This document shows positions 59,997-64,000 of a DNA stretch of 64,000 bases, piece by piece. The translations under genes and the position numbers were made by a program. The notes below the pieces were generated by a model. It did no database searches. It saw nothing but the letters and a program-made list of their open reading frames with translations, and was not told the DNA's origin. The stretch lies in assembly GCA_001643675.2 (NCBI GenBank), contig LSRY02000038.1, positions 814,001 to 878,000 of the forward strand, written 5' to 3'. This stretch comes from Monocercomonoides exilis. Taxonomy: Eukaryota; Preaxostyla; Oxymonadida; Polymastigidae. The first letter of the stretch is position 1; every line of letters begins with the position of its first letter.

Positions 59997-61565
59997 CTTT
60001 TTTTTTCTTTTTTCTATTATACTCTATATAATATCATTATCTTTTTTTATTTTCTTATTTATTTTTCCTTCTCCCCACCCCTCACTCTTTCTCTTCTTCT
60101 TCTTTCTTTCTTTCTTCTTTCTTTCTTTCTTCTTCTTCCTCTCTCCCCTTTCTTTTCCCTTCTTCAGCTCCACACCGATGGTTCCCCTCATTCCGAAGTG
60201 ACAGATGTGGTTGTAGAGAGCTGTTTCTATCTGTCAGCCACTGCCATCTCTCACCACACAGACATCGGCAGTGCTGTGTGTGGGGGGAGAGCAAGAGAGA
60301 AGAGAAGGAGAGGAGGAGGAGGAGGAGGAGGAAGAAGAGGAATAGAAAAGGAGATGGAGAAGGAAGGGAAGGAGAAAGAAGAAGAAGAAGAAGAAAGGAA
60401 AGGAAAGAAAACAATATACTCACAAAATAATAGATCTTCTTCTTCTTCTTCTCTTTCTCTCAATCTCCGTTCTGAAGCCTTCCAATCATCTTCTTCCTCT
60501 TCCTCTTCTTCTTCTTCTTCATTAGCAGTAGAATCATCATCGGGTGAAGACACACCCATCCTCCAGCTCTCCCTCATCACAGAAGAAGGCAGATATTTCG
60601 ATGTGTTCCACAAAAGAAGAGGCAAAATGCAAAGTGTAAATGTTTGTGAAGGAGAAGAGGGGTACGAAGAAAGAAGAACAACTTCTTCTTCTTCTTCTTC
60701 TTCAAATTCTTCAAATTCTTCTTCTATTTCATCTTCTTCTCCTTCTTCTTCACCTCCTTCTTCTTCAATTTCTTCATCATCATCTTCCTCTTCTTCCTCT
60801 TCTCCTGTTCCTTCTTCTCCTTCTTCTCGTTCTGGCTCTGTTTGTTCTTCTTCTGGTCACACCCCAAATCTTCCTTCTTCTTCTTCTTCTTCTTCTTCTT
60901 CTTCTTCTTCTTCTTCTTCTTCAAATTCTTCCTCTTCTCCACCTCCTGGAAATATCAATGTAATTAACTCTTCATCCTCCTCCTCTTCCTCCTCTTCTTC
61001 TTCTTCGTCGTCGTCGTCTTCTTCTTCCTCCTCCTCCTCCTCCTCCTCCTCCTCTTCCAATCCATTTTCTGGTCTCCCAGTGCTGAGTATGTTTAGAGTC
61101 GTCAATCTTTCCATCCAGACACTCACTGACGAAGAATACGACAGTCTTAAAAGAGAAGCTAAGAGAAATAAGAAGAAGAATAAAGATAAAGATGATGATG
61201 ACGACGACGAATGTGGCAATAATAATAATAACAAATCAAATTCAATTTCTTCTTCTTCTTCTTCTTCTTCTTCAGAACCAATTGAGAAAACTGCATCTGA
61301 TACTCAAAATTCAGTTTCTTCCTCTTCTTCTTCTTCTTCTTCTTCTTCCCCTCCTCCTCCTTCAATGTCCTCCTCATCATCATCATCTTCTTCTTCTTCT
61401 TCTTCTTCCTCTTCTCCCTCTTCTTCTTCTCCTCGTAGCACATTCTATTTCCTCCTTGACAATCAAAGCTATGGCCCTTGCCACAAACTGCGTCTGTCTC
61501 TCTTTCAGCCACAAAGCACAAGAATCGACCCCACTTTCACTTTTGCCAAGTTTTTGCCGGTTTAA
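53467..61565 (+). CDS. Giant serine-rich PI3K p101-like (PIK3R5/6-type) adaptor, six exons
   Basis: Exons 53467-53704, 53785-53884, 53940-54000, 54070-54211, 54511-59789 and 60168-61565 join in frame to about 2,405 residues; introns are GT...AG. The N-terminal ~250 residues and later islands are helical (LHRLILQHKQTFATSLFQHL; VDEAVQFYLAHAKERMSFKM). Around residue 1177 is LLLIGSDAEIHKAANVM, then IVWYFIPAND (~1208) and RIASYLSNRDMLYHH (~1302). This order parallels p101/p84: VVFGSDRxxxKxA, FFYVPV, DISHYLGxLDPWYERNV, then LAxxLxYYxxxA. The C-terminus (FLLDNQSYGPCHKLRL, FTFAKFLP) parallels p101's LDxDE... and LPIMTFSG end. p101 links class IB PI3-kinase to G-beta-gamma in animals; the role here is inferred. 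PACS C-terminal domains share a similar pattern and are the main alternative. Poly-Ser and Glu/Lys runs account for over half the length. Confidence 0.5.
59790..60167 (+). other. Intron 5 of the p101-like gene, with long pyrimidine tract
   Basis: Begins GTTTGT directly after the LTFLE codons and ends TTCTTCAG. It starts with a GAGAGA/AAGAGA purine run (59797-59860), then from about 59915 to the 3' splice site is nearly all pyrimidine, with T-runs at 59945-60015 and TTTC/TTCT repeats at 60085-60160. It is the longest of the predicted introns here. Confidence 0.75.
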
Positions 61566-61569
61566 TTGA

Positions 61570-61900
61570 AGAGAAATGAGAAGGAAAAGAAAGAAATGTG
61601 AAGGAAATCAAAGGAAAATTGAAGGAAAATTGAAGGAAAATTGAAGAAAATGAAAAGAAAATAGAAGGAAATCAAAGGAAATCAAAGGAAATCAAAGAAA
61701 AAAGAAGAAAAAGGAAGGAAATAGAAGAAAATGGAAAGGAATGGAATGGAACATGAAGAAGTTTTAAAGAAAATATATTGAATCGCTTTTATTTTTCTAT
61801 CTATCTGTCTTTCTCTTTTTCCTTCTCTTTTTCCTTCTCTTTTTCCTTCTCTTTTTCCTTCTCTTTTTCCTTCTCTTTTTCTGTTTCCTTTAACCTATCT
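61570..61900. repeat. Two adjacent minisatellite-like tracts downstream of the p101-like gene
   Basis: 61600-61750 is a purine tract of imperfect AAATTGAAGGA / AAATCAAAGGA units (roughly 10-11 bp). 61805-61885 is a pyrimidine tract of at least six copies of the 12-mer CTCTTTTTCCTT. Lying next to each other on opposite purine/pyrimidine strands, they could pair as an imperfect hairpin or triplex. Confidence 0.8.
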
Positions 61901-62888
61901 CTGAATCTATCTTTCAATTTGTGTGTGTTCAAATAAAGAAAATAAATTTGATTGTATTGTTTATAACTTTTTCTTCTTTATCTTTATTTTATTCTTATTT
62001 TATTCATTTTCATTCATTTTTATTCATTTTTATTCATTTTTATTCGAATTATTTGAATGGATGAATGAATGAATAAGTGCAGAACTGTCAAGAGAAGAAA
62101 TTGTTTTTATAATAATTGATTTTATTTTCATCATATTTTCTTTTTTTTTTTTTTCTTATTTTACCTATATTTATTTTATTTATTTATTTATTTATTGTTA
62201 ACTTTTTATTTTTAATTTATTTAATTATTTTTGATGATGCGTTGTTTGATTTATTTGTTGGTTCGTTGATTAACCAGCTGACTGACTTATTGATTGATTG
62301 ATTGATTTGATTGATTAATTGATTGAGCAGCTTTTAATTTTTGATTTTCTGATTTTTTATTTTTATTTTATTTTATTTTATTTTTCTTGAATTGTTAAAC
62401 AATTTAATTTTGATATTTAAGCCCCGGTATCACACATTATTATACTGGCATTTTAAATATCTTTTATTTATTGTGAAAGTATTTGATATTGTTCTGGTTT
62501 CTTTCTGATTTCAATCTCAAATTATAACTTTTTCTCAAAGTAGTTGTTTTTGTTTAATCTGTTTTTCATCCATTGTTTTTGATATGGCTACTTCTTTTCT
62601 TTTCTTTTTGAATTACACTTTTTAATGGTTCATTTCTCATGATGCATTTGATCTTTGTATGAATTATCTAATAAATCTTGTTTTGTGAAATTAAGGAAGC
62701 TTTGCTTTGAGCAAGCGATGTTTTACGTTTGCATATTTTTTTTTTTTTACAAAAATTGCTGTTAAGTTGTTAAAAATTAGTTTGAACAAAAATACTCAAC
62801 ATTCAAAAGGATAAAAAGAAATGAAAGAAGGTATTTATCTATTCACACTTAAAAATGGAAAATGAAAATTATGTTAAATCTATGGACA
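61901..62888. other. AT-rich intergenic region with short tandem repeats
   Basis: TTCATTTTTA repeats near 62000-62045, (TTTA)n near 62170-62190, TGATTGATTGATT near 62285-62330 and ATTTT pentamers near 62360-62385. No gene is visible; it is the converging 3' side of the p101-like gene and the peroxiredoxin gene. Confidence 0.5.
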
Positions 62889-63503
62889 TTACTGATCATA
62901 TCCAAGAAGATCAAACATTAATTGATCTTCTTCAGATGGTGAAAGAGAGGATCTCTCTTCCCATGATGGTAGTTGAGGAGCATATGCAAAATCATCTTCG
63001 GTCGGAATCTTCAATTTCTTTACAAAATTCCAAGCTTTTTTTGCATGAGTCGTTGTTCTAAAGGAACTTTTATATTTGAACATCAAATATCCGTTTTTAT
63101 TGAAAACATATGTCGATCGGGGTTTTGTCTTAAATGGACCGTAAGGAACCTCCCAGGACGCAGCAACAGAGAAATCTGGATCTGCAAGAAGAGAAAATGA
63201 AATATTGTTTTCATTTGCAAAGTTGTGTTGATTTTCAGCTGTATCTCCAGTTATAGCCACGACTGTTGCTTTATGTTTTTCAAATTTTGAAACACGTTTC
63301 TGAAATGCTTTGGCTTCTTTTTTGCACGCGCCTAAAGAATTCCTTGAACAAAAATAAACAACAATAGGGCCATTTCCTTTGAAAGATGAAAAAGATGTTT
63401 CAGTATTATTTTGATTGAAAAGGGAAAAGTCCGGAGCAGGATCAGCAATCTCCAAACAGAAATTGTTTGTGAAGTGCAGTAACACAGCAAATAATGCAAT
63501 CAT
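62889..63503 (-). CDS. Secreted or ER-targeted AhpC/TSA (PrxQ-like) peroxiredoxin
   Basis: The frame is open from an ATG at 63590 (233 codons), but the in-frame ATG at 63503 puts a clean signal peptide first (MIALFAVLLHFTNNFCLE), so 204 residues is preferred. The thioredoxin-fold peroxidase follows: DPAPDFSLFNQNNTETSFSS, PIVVYFCSRNSLGACKKEAKAF with the candidate peroxidatic Cys in GAC (Cys89 of the long form), VVAITGDTAEN, ISFSLLADPDFSVAASWEVP, and FKTKPRSTYVFNKNGY with the conserved active-site Arg (158). PrxQ enzymes reduce hydroperoxides. The usual second Cys five residues after the first is absent, and the normal Thr before the peroxidatic Cys is replaced (SLGAC), so it may act as a 1-Cys enzyme or use Cys81. 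The C-terminal ~35 residues are an acidic extension. No intron is needed. Confidence 0.85.
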   Translation of the reverse strand: MIALFAVLLHFTNNFCLEIADPAPDFSLFNQNNTETSFSSFKGNGPIVVYFCSRNSLGACKKEAKAFQKRVSKFEKHKATVVAITGDTAENQHNFANENNISFSLLADPDFSVAASWEVPYGPFKTKPRSTYVFNKNGYLMFKYKSSFRTTTHAKKAWNFVKKLKIPTEDDFAYAPQLPSWEERSSLSPSEEDQLMFDLLGYDQ

Positions 63504-63849
63504 GCAATTGATGCTTCGATAATGTTCACTTCCGCAAAATGCATTCGCTACGAAAGTATTCCATTTTAGTAGATCATTCTTGAAAACCATTATCAGAAGA
63601 TTTCTGTATTGGGCGGGGTAATTATTTCAAAGAAATAAAAAGAGGCCAACGCATTTTTATTTAATATTAAATCAAAATGCGATATGTAATTGTAAGAAGA
63701 GAAAAACACAATCAATAAATTTTAGAGGAAGAAATGTTCATAATTATTATTGTTGAAACATTCCAAATGAAGAAACAGAATAAATAAAATACTTTTCATA
63801 ATAACAATGAATTTCATCAGTAAAATAAAATTTTATAAAATATTAACTC

Positions 63850-64000
63850 TCAAATTCCGCCATCTCCTTGGAATGTTGGAACAAGAACACCTTCTTCTCT
63901 CTCTTTCAGTTCATGGGCATCTAAATTAATAAAAATAAAATAATTTTAAAAAATAATGCAAATAAATTTCTAATTGCAACAATATGCAAACCTTGCCAAA
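63850..64000 (-). CDS. Last exon of an unidentified minus-strand gene, partial
   Basis: The final exon, 63920-63850, encodes DAHELKEREEGVLVPTFQGD then GGI and TGA. A 71 bp intron (63991-63921; donor GTTTGC, acceptor TTTAG) separates it from nine bases of the preceding exon at the window edge. Splice phase 1 is consistent across the junction. The donor matches the GTNTG type of the neighbouring genes. The product cannot be identified from this fragment. Confidence 0.55.

Noticed and set aside
54587-61521. Minus-strand and off-frame poly-Glu/Leu/His ORFs in the p101-like gene
   Set aside because: Composition shadows of TTC triplet runs.

Overview
The window looks like a piece of nuclear chromosome from an AT-rich protist, most plausibly an oxymonad metamonad (inference). 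Support: three copies of a secreted beta-helix surface-protein family, a DIRS-type tyrosine-recombinase retroelement, decayed pogo-like and hAT-like DNA transposons, and intron-containing genes with GT...AG introns. The introns are 42-378 bp long and mostly begin GTNTG. No prokaryotic operon, rRNA, tRNA or CRISPR was seen. The standard genetic code fits: the host genes end at TAA or TAG and no TAA/TAG interrupts thousands of glutamine-containing codons. This argues against the TAR=Gln code known from the oxymonad Streblomastix.

Layout, left to right: (1) 1-7.5 kb: a partial beta-helix protein gene running off the left edge (-), a decayed stretch, an ~820 bp TTTA microsatellite, and a second, truncated beta-helix gene (+) followed by the relic of its lost membrane-anchor end. 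(2) 7.5-24 kb: two very large, head-to-head genes separated by ~170 bp. One is a >2,680-residue serine-rich protein whose scattered conserved islands resemble UVRAG/Vps38 (-). The other is an eight-exon, ~2,295-residue divergent SMC-family ATPase (+). (3) 24-40 kb: a graveyard of a pogo/DDE_1 transposase relic, a GC-richer broken gene, a palindromic MITE, decayed minus-strand coding sequence, and a hAT relic. (4) 40-46.1 kb: a complete-length but inactivated DIRS retroelement with inverted terminal repeats and an internal complementary region. (5) 46.6-48.1 kb: a second palindromic MITE and a 1,000 bp TA-flanked foldback element. (6) 48.3-52.3 kb: an intact 839-residue type I membrane beta-helix protein and a small multi-exon membrane protein. 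(7) 53.5-61.6 kb: a six-exon, ~2,405-residue serine-rich protein whose islands resemble the class IB PI3-kinase adaptor p101 (PIK3R5/6). (8) 62.9-64 kb: a secreted AhpC/TSA-type peroxiredoxin (-) and the last exon of another minus-strand gene.

Shared themes: the three giant genes have ordinary domain islands separated by long poly-Ser, poly-Glu/Lys and poly-Asp stretches made from TTC/GAA and TCA/GAT triplet runs, which roughly doubles or triples protein length against the families' usual size. Two of the three match PI3-kinase regulatory subunits (endolysosomal PI3KC3 complex II and the class IB adaptor). That pairing may be coincidence but makes the window interesting for phosphoinositide signalling. 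The mobile and decayed elements repeatedly carry in-frame stops that are one C-to-T change away from Arg (CGA) or Gln (CAA/CAG) codons.
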